DNA of 64,000 bases, taken from Galbula dea. Lineage: Eukaryota > Chordata > Aves > Piciformes > Galbulidae. The position numbers and the translations under genes are program-made. Of the stretch, positions 46,264 to 59,314 are shown in pieces (positions within the stretch are counted from its first letter, which is position 1; the number at the start of each line of letters is the position of its first letter). The stretch spans positions 7,796,918 to 7,860,917 of the forward strand of contig VWZX01002149.1 of assembly GCA_013399015.1 (NCBI GenBank), given 5' to 3'. The notes below the pieces were generated by a model. The model was given only the letters and a program-made list of their open reading frames with translations, had not been told where the DNA came from and searched no databases.

Positions 46264-46383
46264 TCACTGTTTGCCAGGAACGACATCAGAGTAATCTTTT
46301 AACACTCCAGCCAAGTGGTCATTGTGAGTCTTAAATCGACGTTTCTTCTGAGAAGCGGGTTTCTTCCTCCTCTGAATAGGAGC
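46264..46383 (-). CDS. GTF2E2: GTF2E2 last coding exon
   Basis: 120 bp on the minus strand, acceptor tctgctag. It encodes APIQRRKKPASQKKRRFK, THNDHLAGVLKDYSDV and VPGKQ, then TGA. The last residues VVPGKQ differ from the ITSSK of human and add one residue. Confidence 0.95.
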   Translation of the reverse strand, partial: APIQRRKKPASQKKRRFKTHNDHLAGVLKDYSDVVPGKQ

Positions 46384-47367
46384 CTAGCAGAAGAAATAAA
46401 CAGTAGTCAAAAGACCTGCCCTCCAGGTACAACATCTGACCTGATGTGTGATGTCATCACTTCTGCAAAGTGTTTTGCCTGAGCCGGGGTGGGCAGGTAG
46501 GGATGGTGCTTGCTTATTTTTGCAAGATGCAACAGCATTAAATTCAAATCTGGGCCAGAAGGTGACCCTGGGGACAGAGCAGAGTCTCTGTATACCCTAG
46601 CAGAGTTGATGTTTATAACTGAAGTTTCCAAACACTCCCATGCAGCTACAGAAGCAGGTACATGCTCCATTATTCTATCCACAATGACATGCTCAAAGAT
46701 ACATAAGGAATCCAAGAGGAGCGCCTACATGATGACAGGCATTTAACATCTAGTGCCATGACTAGAAGAAACCAGGAACAAGTCCTGTGTGGAAGGGCTC
46801 TCTTGAAAGGACAGTATGAAGGCAAGTGTTGAAGAGAAAAGATGTGGTATATCAGGTATAAATAAACATAAATAATTGTTTGAAGACAGGAAGACAGCAT
46901 TTTGGAGACCCTGCAGAAGCACAAGAACATGAGAGTATTGCACTCAGTTTGGAAAACAGTGTGGGTATAGTGAGAGGCATGTTACATGGTTCCCATCAGG
47001 ATTTCAAACCTATATAGCAGAATAGAGAAAGTTAAAAACCTCCCACCCTTCTCACAAAAAGTAACGATTCTTCTATTCCTAATGTGTTGTACAGCTTCAA
47101 GCAGCAGCTTCCACTTCAGAGCTCGCAGGGAATTCTGGCATTTGCTCCCTTTCTTGATGCTGCTTGGGTTACACTGACTCAAACAAGTTATAAAAACACT
47201 GACTTCTGGACACAGTATTGTTTTTTGCAACTTCTTAATATCATTCACACTTCCCCAAGCTACACAAAGCAGCTGTTGCATAGGCTCACCAACATACTTT
47301 GGAATTAATCATTGTGGTGTCAGAAAGGGGCAATCTCCTAGAAAGATCTCTAATCTGTATCTCTTAC

Positions 47368-47483
47368 CATTTTCTTTGGTCCAGTTTCTTGCATGGAAGA
47401 AATACCCTGTCGTTTCAGATACTCTTCAATTTTCTCCTCATCCATAGAATCCACGGGAATGCTCCTCCACAGCTTCTGAAATT
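47368..47483 (-). CDS. GTF2E2: GTF2E2 penultimate exon
   Basis: 116 bp, acceptor gtctcag, donor ATG/gtaaga. It encodes (E)FQKLWRSIPVDSMDEEKI, EEYLKRQGISSMQETG and PKKM. Confidence 0.96.
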
Positions 47484-50400
47484 CTGAGACATCAAACAAA
47501 CTCTCATTTTATATTCCAAATTAACAAACCCTGGGCAAAAGTCACTGCATGAAGGGAAAGAAACAGACTTGATTTTCAAACACTGAAGTATTCTGGTCAC
47601 TAGCAGCAGGCAACACAATTAGTACAGCCTTTATCCACTCCAAATGCTGGATGGACTTCCAAGAAATCCAAGCCAACAAAAAACCCCCACAAAACAAAAT
47701 ACCCCTAAATTTTAATGGAAAAAGGTGAGCTGATTCTCATCTGTGCTAATTGTGCTCCAGTATCAGGAGCACTCACAGACAACATGTGCTTTTAATGTTA
47801 ATTTTCCATGGAGTCTCTCTTTTTGCTTAGCATCTCTAGAGCTGTGTAGACTGTCAACGTGTTTTATAAGCCTCAGTTCAAAACATCTTGAAGGGTAATA
47901 ACTAAACATAAATGGCAACTTCATTTATACATCTTTGGCTGCCACTGTCTTGGGAGACATGCCATCCCATAGACCAACTCACTGAAGATTCAAGATGTAC
48001 TTCAGTGGGTTTCAGCTCAGTTATCTTTGTAATACAACACAAACAGTGCTGTACAGGTAATAAATTACTAAAATTCCTCTGGTGTTAAAAAGAAGAGAGA
48101 TACCTTAAAAGCCACAGCAGCAAGAGAAAAAAAGACAGAGACAGTAAGTCTTAATTAGAGCAGCTGCCATCTGCCTGCACACTTTCTGCCTCATGTAAAG
48201 TTTCACAGAGCCTCTGGAATGCCTTCTCCAGGCAGCGGCTGGTACAATCCTACCTCCCTTCATTCCCCAGGCAGCAAGTTAGATATATCCTGTCAGCAGG
48301 TTTGGCTAACAAACTATAAATAAAACACGAGGCACACATAGCAACACAAGACTAAATTTTTCCCTTTATTTCTAGATAAATTTAGTATACCATTGTCAAA
48401 ACAACCACAACTTCTGCATGCTTAAGAAGCTGTCCTATGCAGCAGATGATGAAATGCTCCAGTGACAATCTGACACTTACACACTGGCTCTAGACATGCT
48501 GCAACAAAAGGGCACTGGACAAAAGGTGTATGTAACAGACTTGGCTTCTGCACATGGGCCAATTCCCTTCCTAATACATCTTGGGTTTTATGAAACAACA
48601 TGATTTAAATCTCAGGTCTTTCTTTCCTTCCCATTGCCAACTCTAAGGGGTTGTTTAAGCTTTCCAGGAAACAAAAGAAAGGAATTTTGCCAGTGAAGAA
48701 CAACAATGTTCATTTTTGGTAATGCAGCATTTTTGAAAAGAACTAAATCCTTCCAAAACACCAATTCTGGTTACGTGGATATAGCACTCTGCTTGTTTCT
48801 CATACCGGGATCATTAAGACTACAGTTTTCAGCTAGCTTAATGCAAGGGCTGAAACTGTGATCAAGGCATTCTCTGCTCATCCATTTTTAAGTGTGATTC
48901 CAGTTTTTCAGCACAGCTTTCGGTCCCTGCTATCACAGATCATCTCTCACCTAATCGTGTTGTGGCAGGTGGAGAAGGTTGTGATATCACCAAAGTTGAA
49001 TGTGCAAGAGATTTCTCAGCAACAAGCACTCAGATTAAATCTTAACAGCAGAAGCCTGAGCAAGGGTCGTATCACATCCTCCAGACTGAGCAGAACATAC
49101 TGTTTAAAGCTATTTCTTTTCTGCTCATGCACCCTCCCTGTCCCAAATACCCAAGCTAGACTCAGCCGGACACTGAGACCCCATGGTGCTTGGAAAGATG
49201 AATCAGATGATGGGTGTGCAAACAGTATCGCACTTTACTAGTAACTGTTTCTGCAGTTCATACATAAAAGTGACAAGGCTGCACGGAAATACATGACTAT
49301 TAAACAGATCCTGCTTAGAGATACTCTGAGGTTGTATTGTGCTATACTGCCTTTGGCTCTGCACAGATGGCTCCTGCGCGAGCTGGTCAGAGATGCAGGT
49401 CAGTCCTCCAAGACAGGCACGTGTACACAAGGTGACAGCAGATAAGAGACTTGATAACTCCATATTTTTGCATGACAGTGTCCTTTTATTTATAATATTC
49501 TGCTACAAACACAGATGATATGTCTACTTATTAGAGTTCACGATATATGGACAAAAATGCTACAGTGTGGGGACGATGGCTCAGGGTAGATGCTTAAGGT
49601 TAAACTCATCTACATTCTTCTGGGAACAGAAGTGAAAAATTAAAGACTAGAAAATAAATGATCAGCTCTTCAAGGATCAGCATGCACAGAAGTGCGGATC
49701 ACAGTTAATATCTAACCACAGCATTTTGCATTTCTTGTAATGCAGCAGTTATGCCATCATTACAGCTTCACATTCACCTTTTAAACTTGGCCAAGAAATA
49801 CAAATGTAACAGTCGCTGAGAATCAAAACCACAAAGCTAAAATGGACTTTATGTATAGATAATTTCATTTGCTAATTGCCCCCACCAGAGTCACTATACA
49901 CTATTCTGTAACTCCATTTTAAAATTCCTTCATAAACCAGGCTGCATTCAGCACTATTGCTTTGACTGTGGTAACTGCAGAACCTTCTTCCCATGCTGAA
50001 GCTCCATGTAGGTCATTAAAATACCTTAGGAAAAGGGGACATCAGAACAACATAGTCCTCTCCTGTGAAAATACTCCATGTTAAAGGATTGGTTCAGAAC
50101 TTAAAGAGCAGGATAAAGGTGGAGAAGCATGCAGAGATACCACCACCCCTTCAGATGGCTGTGCATATTAGCCGTTTGCATTTAGGGTGCTCCCTAGACA
50201 GAAAAGGGGAGATACATCTATTATCTCATCATAAAACCAATTTGATATAACACCAGACGCTGAGCTAAATGCCACTGAGGAAAGTGAGCAGCTGTCTGGC
50301 TGGCACTGAACCATTTCCACATTACCTGTCAGTTTTATTCAGAAGTCTCCAAGGACTATGCCCCTATCAGCTAGTGAAAGTTTAGACCTTGAGAATACGC

Positions 50401-53400
50401 TATCTCAATTATTGTGACATCCTCTCTGAAACAGGAGGACCAAGGGGAAAAGCTGACAATAAAAACAGCTCTCAAGAAACAACCCTCTGCATTTGTAGCT
50501 ATGGTATTTCTGCACCTCAAAATGGATCCCCTTGACATAAGACTGAAAGATTTCGTCAGCTTCTTTGAGTAGAAGCTGAAATACTGCCACCCTGGCCTTT
50601 CCTGTATCTCTCTAAGCAAAGGAGGTCACTGCTTGTTAAAAGCAATAGTTCATTAGAGGGGCCAAGGAGGAGGAAATGGCATGCAACAACCTGATTACTG
50701 AGCTCCACAATCTCTGGAGCAATGTCCAAGCTTATGGTTGGCTAGGCAGGAAGATGTGTCAGGCTGGCCTGTCTCTGGGGAGGAGAGAGGACAAAGAAAA
50801 AATCCTGTGACCAGCTGATGTGTCTGAAGAGCAGACAATAGTGACAGAGGGCAGCTCCTAAAGATGGTTTCAATATATTGGATCCATTTTGTACTATGTC
50901 TTTCTCTGTGGACAGGGCACAGGGAGTTTGGTATTGGAGTGAGGAGCAAAGGGATTGTTAGAGCAGAAACCTCACCACATGCTGGCCTGCTTCAGTCAGG
51001 CATAGCGAAATAGGTTAGATGTATGCATTCCTGCAGCACACAAACATTATGATTACACAGCACGTTCAATTTTGCTTCCCCATGTCCTGTCAACCCCTAG
51101 GTGATCTTTACACCATCAGAGCATGGTGAAGGTGAGACTCTTCTATCAGAGCCACTAACCTATTAGGTAGTTCATCCAGAACAAGTGTATGATAGCTATG
51201 GAAGAAAAAAAAAAAATCAGAACTGTCCAGCAGTCATGACAGCAAGGCTTCACCTGACTGCAGCAGACTGCATTCTGACAAGCTGACAATTTCTCCTACT
51301 GCTTAGGCTGCTGTGACAAGACAGAGCCTGGAAAAAAAAAAATCCCCTGGGGAAAAATTTCCAAGGAGTTTCTGGCCAAAGCAACACAGGTGCTGTGAAC
51401 CCTCAAGACGACAAACACATTTTCAGCAGAGCTTTTAAGTCTTGATGCCAACACAGATCTTCCCTAGAAGAGACAGAAAGCTTTGATCCCAGCATCTGAG
51501 GCAGGTGCTCAGTATCTTGCCTGGACTATGAACAAATCCTATACACAGTATCTTGCAGTTCGATCACTAAAATATTTTAACTCAGACGCCTGGCAGAATC
51601 AACATTAGGTACAGGCTGCTCCCTTACTCCTCCAGATAGCTAGCTTCTGGTCTTTCAAGTAATGAGTGGAGGGAATGAAACCACAAGCCAACTGAGAGGC
51701 CAGTTTAGACATCTGCTAGTATCTGCAGCATCATGGTGTCTGCACACACAGACTTTATAATGAGCTTTGACCATCAGCAAACAACACACAGCAAAGCAAA
51801 GGGCAGAAGAACAAACATTTTGCAAACACCTTCTCTCCCCAAAATACCAAAAGGCTAAGGACACACAGTTACCCCAACCTTAATGCATCATGAAGTGCCT
51901 CATATATGAAATCAATTTGCGCTGACATTCCCTGAGTGACTAACTATAATTTCTATATAATATATATATAAAAAATGTATATATGATTTTTTTATACATA
52001 TATATATCCCTTTCTATAAATGCTTACATTTGGGGAACAAAGTCATGGGTAAATGGCTGCATGGTGACTTCAGTGCAGCTTTATCCTGCACTTGACTGCC
52101 TCACCTGCTCTTCCGAAAAGGTTGAGATGGCTTCTGGAGATAAACTGCTATATCATGCTGGTAATAAAATCTGCCAGAGATTAAAAACAGCTTTAAAAAG
52201 TCTTTACTGAGCTGAGCCAAAAACTGAGCACAGGACAAGAACAGACAATAACAGGGTAGAAGGGAAGAAACAATGGAGTGGCAGGGAAGATGAAGTCCTG
52301 CTCCTAACAGACCAAGAGAACACGGTGTCAGATTTATACCAGAAGGAAAAGGTGTTTGGTATCAAGTCTGTGTTGTCCCTCGACCACCATGGAACTTGAA
52401 GCCAGGGCCACAAGTCATCAACTCACCCCAAGCAATTTTTATACTGTTAAATTTTAGCAGCTTTGGCCACTCTTTAAAAATCTCTCCAAAGGTGCTTAGG
52501 AATAATATTAAAAAAATGTAAAGTATTTCTCATATTGCATTCAGATGTGAAAGATACCATCTCTAACAGCAAAGCAATCAGATCAGCCTTTCATCATTCA
52601 GCCAGCACGGGGTGAAAGCTTGGTTCACATGCAAAGTGCTTAGCCCCAGCACAAAAAGGCAGTGCTTTCCTTGGCTGGAGCACCTGAAATCTAGCCCAGC
52701 TTTTATAAACGCTTTCAGCTACGCACTACTGACAGAAGATTAATTAGTCAGGAAGTCAAGAAGGAACACATGCAATCTGAACCCTCCTTGGCTAATCACA
52801 TAAAAAGGAAGAACAAAAGCTTTTCCTTACTGCAAAAACCTTCTCCAGTACCCTCGAGATCACGATATATAGACACCACACCACTGCTGCAGTATATGGG
52901 GGTTTACTTTCAAAAGGGGAGAAAGAAAAGCTTGGTCAGCCATCAAAACAACTGCAGCAAGGGCAGAGGTAGGCACTGCCAGAAAGCAGCTCCTCCCACT
53001 ACTTGACACAGAAAGCTCCAAATTGCCCTGGCAGTTCCTCTTTCTTCACTGACAGAGCTTGGGATGATCCTCTAACTTTCAGAGGATATTAATCCCAGGC
53101 AACATATGTTCGAAACTGGAGTGTGTCATACGGCAGAGTCATGCACCGAGGAGCACAGAGCCCTTATTTCAAGGATAAACATTGAACTAGAAACATATTT
53201 TGAATTGTCATCAGCTGCTGGATCAAAGAGTCTGACAACACTTCAAGGCTTATTTTGCAGTCTTCTAAAAACTGCGTTTTAATGTTTCTGGAGATAATGA
53301 GCTGAAAGAGCATGGCTAATGCAAAAACATGTCATAACTCATCCTGTACACAGACAATTCTGCCAGTGACTCCCTGAGATACATGCTTCTGATGCTCTGG

Positions 53401-54341
53401 AAAGAACTGTAAAGCAAAACTGTTCAGGAAGGATGGGTTTTCTTCATCACAGGATGTAACATATTTGGAAAAAGGACCTGTTCCAGCTGCAGTAAGTGAA
53501 CCCATTCAGGGACGTTTTAAGAGTTGTGGCATACACGAGCAGATCACAAAATTCATAAAAGGTAAAGCATTCTTGCCCTCTCTTAGAACAAAGCATCATC
53601 ATCATCATCCCCATGAAAAGAAAAAACAAACTCGAGGAACAGAAGAAAACAACAACAAAAAAAATCACTTCCTGATCAGATGGGAAAGTGCTGCCACCTG
53701 CGGATGAAAGAAAGGCAATACAAAGCCACCTTGATCTACAATCACACTATGCAAGAACAATCCCTTCATCAGACACTGCAGCAGGCTTAAATGCCTGCCT
53801 TCATTGGTAGACTGAACCAAATGGCTTAAACATTTTGTTTCAAGAGGTTTTAGAGGTTTTTTTCTAACCTTTTCCCCTCTTTTACAGCAATAGCCTGCAT
53901 TACTTGTTTTTAAACACGATCAGTATGAGTGTACTAAAATAAAATGTATTGTATAGAAACAACTTTGGATTGATTTATATTGGCAACCTGATTGTAGAGC
54001 AGGCAGATGTCTCTTGCTACTACTTAATAAAATGGACTCTTATTAAATTTCACAGTTAATCTTGGAGTTATTACAAACTAAGAGCAACAGCATCTTGTCT
54101 CCCTCTGACAAGTCTTTTAGGATGGTTGGGCGCCAGTTAACTGGAACAGAAGATACTGCTCCTAAACTCACTCTAGTCTAGTTAGCCTCATGTTAATATA
54201 AACCATTCTCTTGATATCTGAATATACCTAATATTTCATTACCACCTTAAGAGACTGCTGTACCTGAAGACTGCTTATCTATATTGGTGCTTAAGATGAA
54301 TTCAAATCAACTATCATGGAAACATGTAAACAAACACCTAC
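47484..54341 (-). other. GTF2E2: GTF2E2 long intron
   Basis: About 6.9 kb of AT-rich sequence with no recognisable exon or clear transposon; contains the AT-rich patch at 51951-52007. Confidence 0.55.
51951..52007. repeat. AT-rich low-complexity with TATATA runs
   Basis: Interrupted TA tracts with a short inverted arrangement (TATATAT ... ATATATA); in a GTF2E2 intron. Confidence 0.7.
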
Positions 54342-54435
54342 CTTCATCCACAGTAAACTGACAGCTCTTGTCATTGTAGAAAAGAATTTTCTTCTTATCA
54401 GGACGATTAACAAAGATGATCTGGTCCCCTAAAGC
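54342..54435 (-). CDS. GTF2E2: GTF2E2 exon: second winged helix, C-terminal part
   Basis: 94 bp, donor GAAG/gtaggt. It encodes ALGDQIIFVNRPDKKKI then LFYNDKSCQFTVDE. The Asp of ALGD corresponds to human D187. Confidence 0.96.
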
Positions 54436-54909
54436 CTCAAAAACAAATGTAAAAGAACTACTAAAAATCACTTCATTTCCAAGAATAAGGATTCCAACTT
54501 GAACAACAGCCTCAGGTCTCCTGCCACAAAGCACAACAAACTGGAGAAGCAGCAAAGTAGCCAGCAATGAAAAGCATCCAAAGCGAATGCTGCTGGCAAG
54601 TGCGGTAATAAATCAAAGATGAGATACCACAGATTGAGATCAAGGTATAAAAGCAGAACTAAACACCTAGAGCTGGAATGTGGGAGATCAAGAGGAGTCT
54701 TTTGTGAGAAAGAGCTTTGGCAGCTATACTGAGACATCAGGCCAAATCTGAAAGTAAAGGATGAAACAGAGAAAAAGCTACAATACTAGATCTTCCGGAA
54801 TAGCTTTTGAGTTCTCAAAAGAACAGAAATAACTCATGAGAACATTCTCTCCTGGCCTCTGCCTCCCCTTTGAAAAGGTGACTAGAATAGGTTCTCTGAA
54901 TCTACTCAC

Positions 54910-55092
54910 CTTTATAGCTTTCTGCGCATTGGGTAGCCCTTCCTCAATATCTTCTAAAAGGATTCCTCCCAGCCCTCGCTGGTCATGCTTGTCCAAGAGC
55001 CTGAGCAGAGCCTTTTTATCTTTCAAGTTGTACTTGGGTTTGAAAGCATACTTCCCATCTACAACTTCTATTTTTGGATTGTTGACTAGAGC
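54910..55092 (-). CDS. GTF2E2: GTF2E2 exon: junction of the two winged helices
   Basis: 183 bp, 61 codons, acceptor ctcttacag, donor AAG/gtgagt. It encodes ALVNNPKIEVVDGKYAFK, PKYNLKDKKALLRLLDK and HDQRGLGGILLEDIEEG. The Ala of KKALL corresponds to human A150. Confidence 0.97.
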
Positions 55093-56819
55093 CTGTAAGA
55101 GGGACATAGATTATAAACCTTGAAAAAGAGCACAAGCTAGTACTTTTTTTCCAGTGTGCTTTTGAGCAGCTAGAGCACATCAGCCACACATTACAGCTGC
55201 CAGTTTGGAGATTTGAGTTTGAAATGGATTTTAAATCCTTGGATCCTAGATCCACCAGCCTCGGCATAACTCACCACAACATAAAGCACAAAGCACCAAA
55301 GGAGGTTTAACATCATTCACTTAATGCCTTTGGGCTCAAAGGTCCACAAAGCTTCTTACACCAGAAAGCAGCACACTCCACTTTTCGAGAAAGGAATAAA
55401 AGCAATAAGAAGAGGGAACTCTAAAAGGTGTGCTTTGGCTGAATATGAAGTGCAAATGCACAACTCAGTATATCAAGCTCAGGTCATACGGATGTTATGT
55501 CTGTGAAAGGCATTAACCTGGGATGAACAACACAGGAGTCAGTCTTCCCCAACTGCTGTCAAGTGGCACCAGCAGCTGTAGAAGAAATTGAGAAGAGCAG
55601 ACCTCCTGCACAGTAAGATTTGACTTATGATGTCAGCTTCAGAGGGAAGTTGACCAGAGCTGTTTTTAAGATATGCTCTAAATCAGTTTTGCTGTGCAGC
55701 CAGTACTGCAATGGAAGTTCACCTGTAACAGAGAGCAGCTCTACTCAGTTTCTTCTGCAGATGCCAGCCTGACCCTGAAAGGAGAAAGAGAAGAGACACA
55801 GAAAGAAGAAAGGGGGGAGAAAACACCTGTAGCAGAGAAGGTAGCTAACTTTGGTGCTGCAGGGTATTTGTTCACCTTTCCTCATCCAGTAACAATTTAA
55901 TGATAATTTTATATACAGTTTTTGGGAGGAGCTTTTTGATACCATCTTAATATTCTGGTTCATTATGGAAACAATCTGGAGCTCCCTTTTGAAAGGCTGC
56001 ATGCAGCAAAGTCAAGCTTCAATCACAACCAACACTGTCAGATTGGAGGTTTCCGTACCCCAGAATATTGGTACTAGTAGCAAAGGAATGCTACAGGCTG
56101 TCCTAGTTAAAGCTATCCTAGTTTTACGATGTAGGCTTTTAGTACTCTGTTGTGAAGATTTTAAATGTGATTTATGCAAAATCATGTATTCCAATCAAGT
56201 ACCAATACCAAGTATGGTATTCTGCTGATTTATTAATCTTGAAATACCATGAAGACATTCAGATCAATTAAACATGAAGATGAATGCAGTGGTAAGTTAC
56301 AGTGAATCTGTAAGAATGAAACGTAGCATCTAGAGTGAGACTAATGAACTCCAGCAGTGGAATTTGCAGATCTACTACACCACAATTTCAGACATATTTC
56401 ACATGAGAATTTGTCATTTCAGTAAGTAATAAAGAACTGTAAGCCTATGAATTTTGCCCCATACTCCTTTGGTTTAGCTAATATAACGTGTGATATCAGA
56501 GCTCTCCCACTTGAGGTTTTTTTCTAAAGAAATCTATTACAAAACCCACTGTGTTTATGTAAAATTAGAAATAAATAAATTAATAAAATTTGTAAGACGT
56601 ACTCTCTGCGTAACAATTCTAACAGGTACTTAGAAAGTCAGAATAGCTTTAATTTTGGAGTTACCTCAACAACAGGAGGTACAAGACAGACATGTGAATT
56701 AATGTAGTTTCTTAAAGGAAGGATTCTATATTTATAGAGACTGCAATAAATAAAGGTATGTAATTTAGGTTTATCATAACCCTTTATCTCAAATTAAAAT
56801 CTAAACGTGTTTTCTTTAC

Positions 56820-56927
56820 CTCACTCATTAACCATTGTTTCTGTTTGAGTCCAATATCTAAATGCTGTGTTTCATCCAAAATCTCTTCTAGGGTTAATGG
56901 ATGTGTATCACCACGCTGGTGCCGAGT
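56820..56927 (-). CDS. GTF2E2: GTF2E2 exon: first winged helix, middle
   Basis: 108 bp, 36 codons, acceptor cttttccag, donor GAG/gtaaag. It encodes TRHQRGDTHPLTLEEILDE and TQHLDIGLKQKQWLMSE. Confidence 0.97.
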
Positions 56928-57451
56928 CTGGAAAAGTAAACAGGATCTGTTAGAGTTCTGTACTTATTTTATTCAGAGACTCAATATGAATCATTGAATG
57001 ATCAATTACCATAAAGTAACCAAAATTGGTATAATATGCTGACAAAACAACTGTTGCAAAACCAGGCTAGACAGTATACACAGAATATAAGTTTATTGTT
57101 TTTGAGAATATGAGGAAAAATATTCTGAGACTGATGGCAAAATCATCTGTTAAGCACCAAATGACATATTATCTTGATAAACAGCTCATGAATCCTCAAA
57201 GCTGACAGCATCTTGCAATTCTTGTTTCTACTGCAAATAGAAGGTGACCTGGAATAAAGATTTCAGTAATGGAATAATGTGCTGAGATGTACTAACAGCT
57301 TTTTGAATTTATCAAGCAGTTTCTCAAAATTCTTATTATTGCAGTAAAAGAATTTTAGAGTTTGAAATACACAGCACCAGTGCCCTTCAGCTACGACAAA
57401 AGAGTAACTAACTATTTTAAAACATTATAATGTTACATCAAAACACCATAC

Positions 57452-57543
57452 CTTCATATAATTCACTATTTTAGCAAGGACTCCAAATTTGTAGCCGGAA
57501 CCTCCTGATAACGCTTTCAAGTTAAATGATCCATTGCTGTGAT
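57452..57543 (-). CDS. GTF2E2: GTF2E2 exon: start of first winged helix (first exon visible)
   Basis: 92 bp, acceptor tgtgtag, donor AAG/gtatgg. It encodes (D)HSNGSFNLKALSGGSG then YKFGVLAKIVNYMK. It starts mid-codon, so an upstream coding exon exists outside the window. Confidence 0.96.
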
Positions 57544-58591
57544 CTACACAAGGAGAAACCAAACAATTAAAATGATGCTTTCAACAAAACCCTGTTTGCT
57601 CTACTCCCAATCCTTTTCTCACTCTACTTCCAGAAGTTTTCAGAATGACAACTGTGAACAGAAATGCATGTTGCAGGAGCAGCTACCCGTGTTTATCCAG
57701 ACCCACAGTTACCTGTGGACAGACATGGCTTTGAAATACTTCTGAGCAGAGCTCCATAAATATTAAGTCATGGGGACTTGACCTTTAAGAAAACAGCAAG
57801 TGACTGTAGCACTGCTACCATAAGAGTACATGTTTAATTCTTTGGCTTCACATACCATAATCGATTATGCTACAGAAATTCACGCTGAAATAATGCATTG
57901 CATTTTTGCCCAACTATTAGCTCTACTGACAGCTTCATACTGCTGGGATAGGAAAAGGAAGTTTCACTGATTCCCAAAAGGTATTCAATAGTCACACAGC
58001 AGGTAAAGGAAGACTGTTCTTGTTGAGCTGGCCTTGTTTTCTTTAAAAAAACCTTTATTTTTTAAGTAGCTCTAGCAGAGAATTTATTAAAAATATAACC
58101 AGAAATTTGAAATTTGCTGTGTTGCACCACTTGAACAACAATTCAGAATCCCCTCTTTTGCCAAGTCTCATTCTGCCTATGTGTGTTGAGGCTTATTACT
58201 GTGTAAAGCTTATTTCAGAAATGTTAATGACTATTTTATTAACTTCAGCTATTAGCACAGCACATTAAACAGACATAGCCACAAATCGCTACCAAAAGCC
58301 ATAGGCCTATTATCAGCAAAACATTGCTCAAACTTAACTGTAACAGCTTTTCAGAATTTCAGCTACTCCAGAAAGAGAACATTTCCTCTTTGGAATTTTT
58401 TAATCCACTTGCGGTTTCTAATCACATTTGACAAGACAGTAGGTTGAGCTATTATTTCTGTGGAAAAATCAGTTGAGGGACAGGAAAGACAAACTAAAGT
58501 TAGTGCATTAACTGAAGGAGAGGCTGCAGCAGATGCTGAGCAGAGCTGCTAAGCAAAGCATCGGCGGAAGGGCTCAGGGGTTTGAGGGTGG

Positions 58592-59309
58592 TGTCAAGGG
58601 TCGAGGCTGGGCTGACCATCAACGATTGACAGATGCCCCCTATTACCCCTCGCCCCCTGGAAGGGAAAGGGGATAAAAGAGACAAAGAGACTTGTGGATT
58701 GGAGAATAAAACTAAAAAAACTAGTTTAATATTAACAATGATAAATGAAATATACACAAATATGTACAGAACCCAATACTGAACCCAAACCCTCCTTGAT
58801 GGTAACTACGTCACCACTGATACTGTGGCAGAAGGCCTCAGCAGCAGATGAGTCAGGCTCAGGGGCTGGATCCTGGTACTGAATGTAGGAACTTAGGGAT
58901 CACCGAAGTGCAGGAGGAAAGGAAGACCAGAAAGAAGAACAATCTCGCAAGGGAGAACGCTCCAGCAACCAAGGGGGAACTGACCCCCAGTCATATATAT
59001 CGAATATGACATATATGGAATGGAATACTTTAGTTGGTCAGTTTGGGGTCACCTGTCCTGTCCACTCCTCCCTGAAGGTGCAGCCTTTACCCTGCACCCC
59101 CCAACATGAGTCAAGATTTAGCAGTGACCTTGCTTAGCATACCAATCCCTGGTAGTAAATCTAAATATTAGGCCTTATCACTGCTAGAAGCTGGCAGTGT
59201 CTATGAAAACATGCTGTTAGTTTCAGAAAGTGCAGTTTCTTAGAGGAGCTTCAACTAAAAAGTAAAATCACTGAACAGAATTAGTTCTGTTCTAACCCAA
59301 ACCAGGACA
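58592..59309 (-). mobile_element. Solo LTR of an avian endogenous retrovirus
   Basis: 718 bp. Read on the minus strand it starts TGTCCTGGTTTGGGTTAGAA and ends CCCTTGACA, with the 4-base terminal inverted repeat TGTC/GACA. Direct repeats GGTGG flank it at 58587-58591 and 59310-59314: a perfect 5-bp target duplication. An ATTAAA (58730-58725 on the minus strand) could act as its polyadenylation signal. No coding region is present. TGTCCTGGTTT is the start seen in many songbird LTRs; 5-bp duplications suggest a class III/ERVL-like family. Same orientation as GTF2E2. Confidence 0.9.
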
Positions 59310-59314
59310 GGTGG

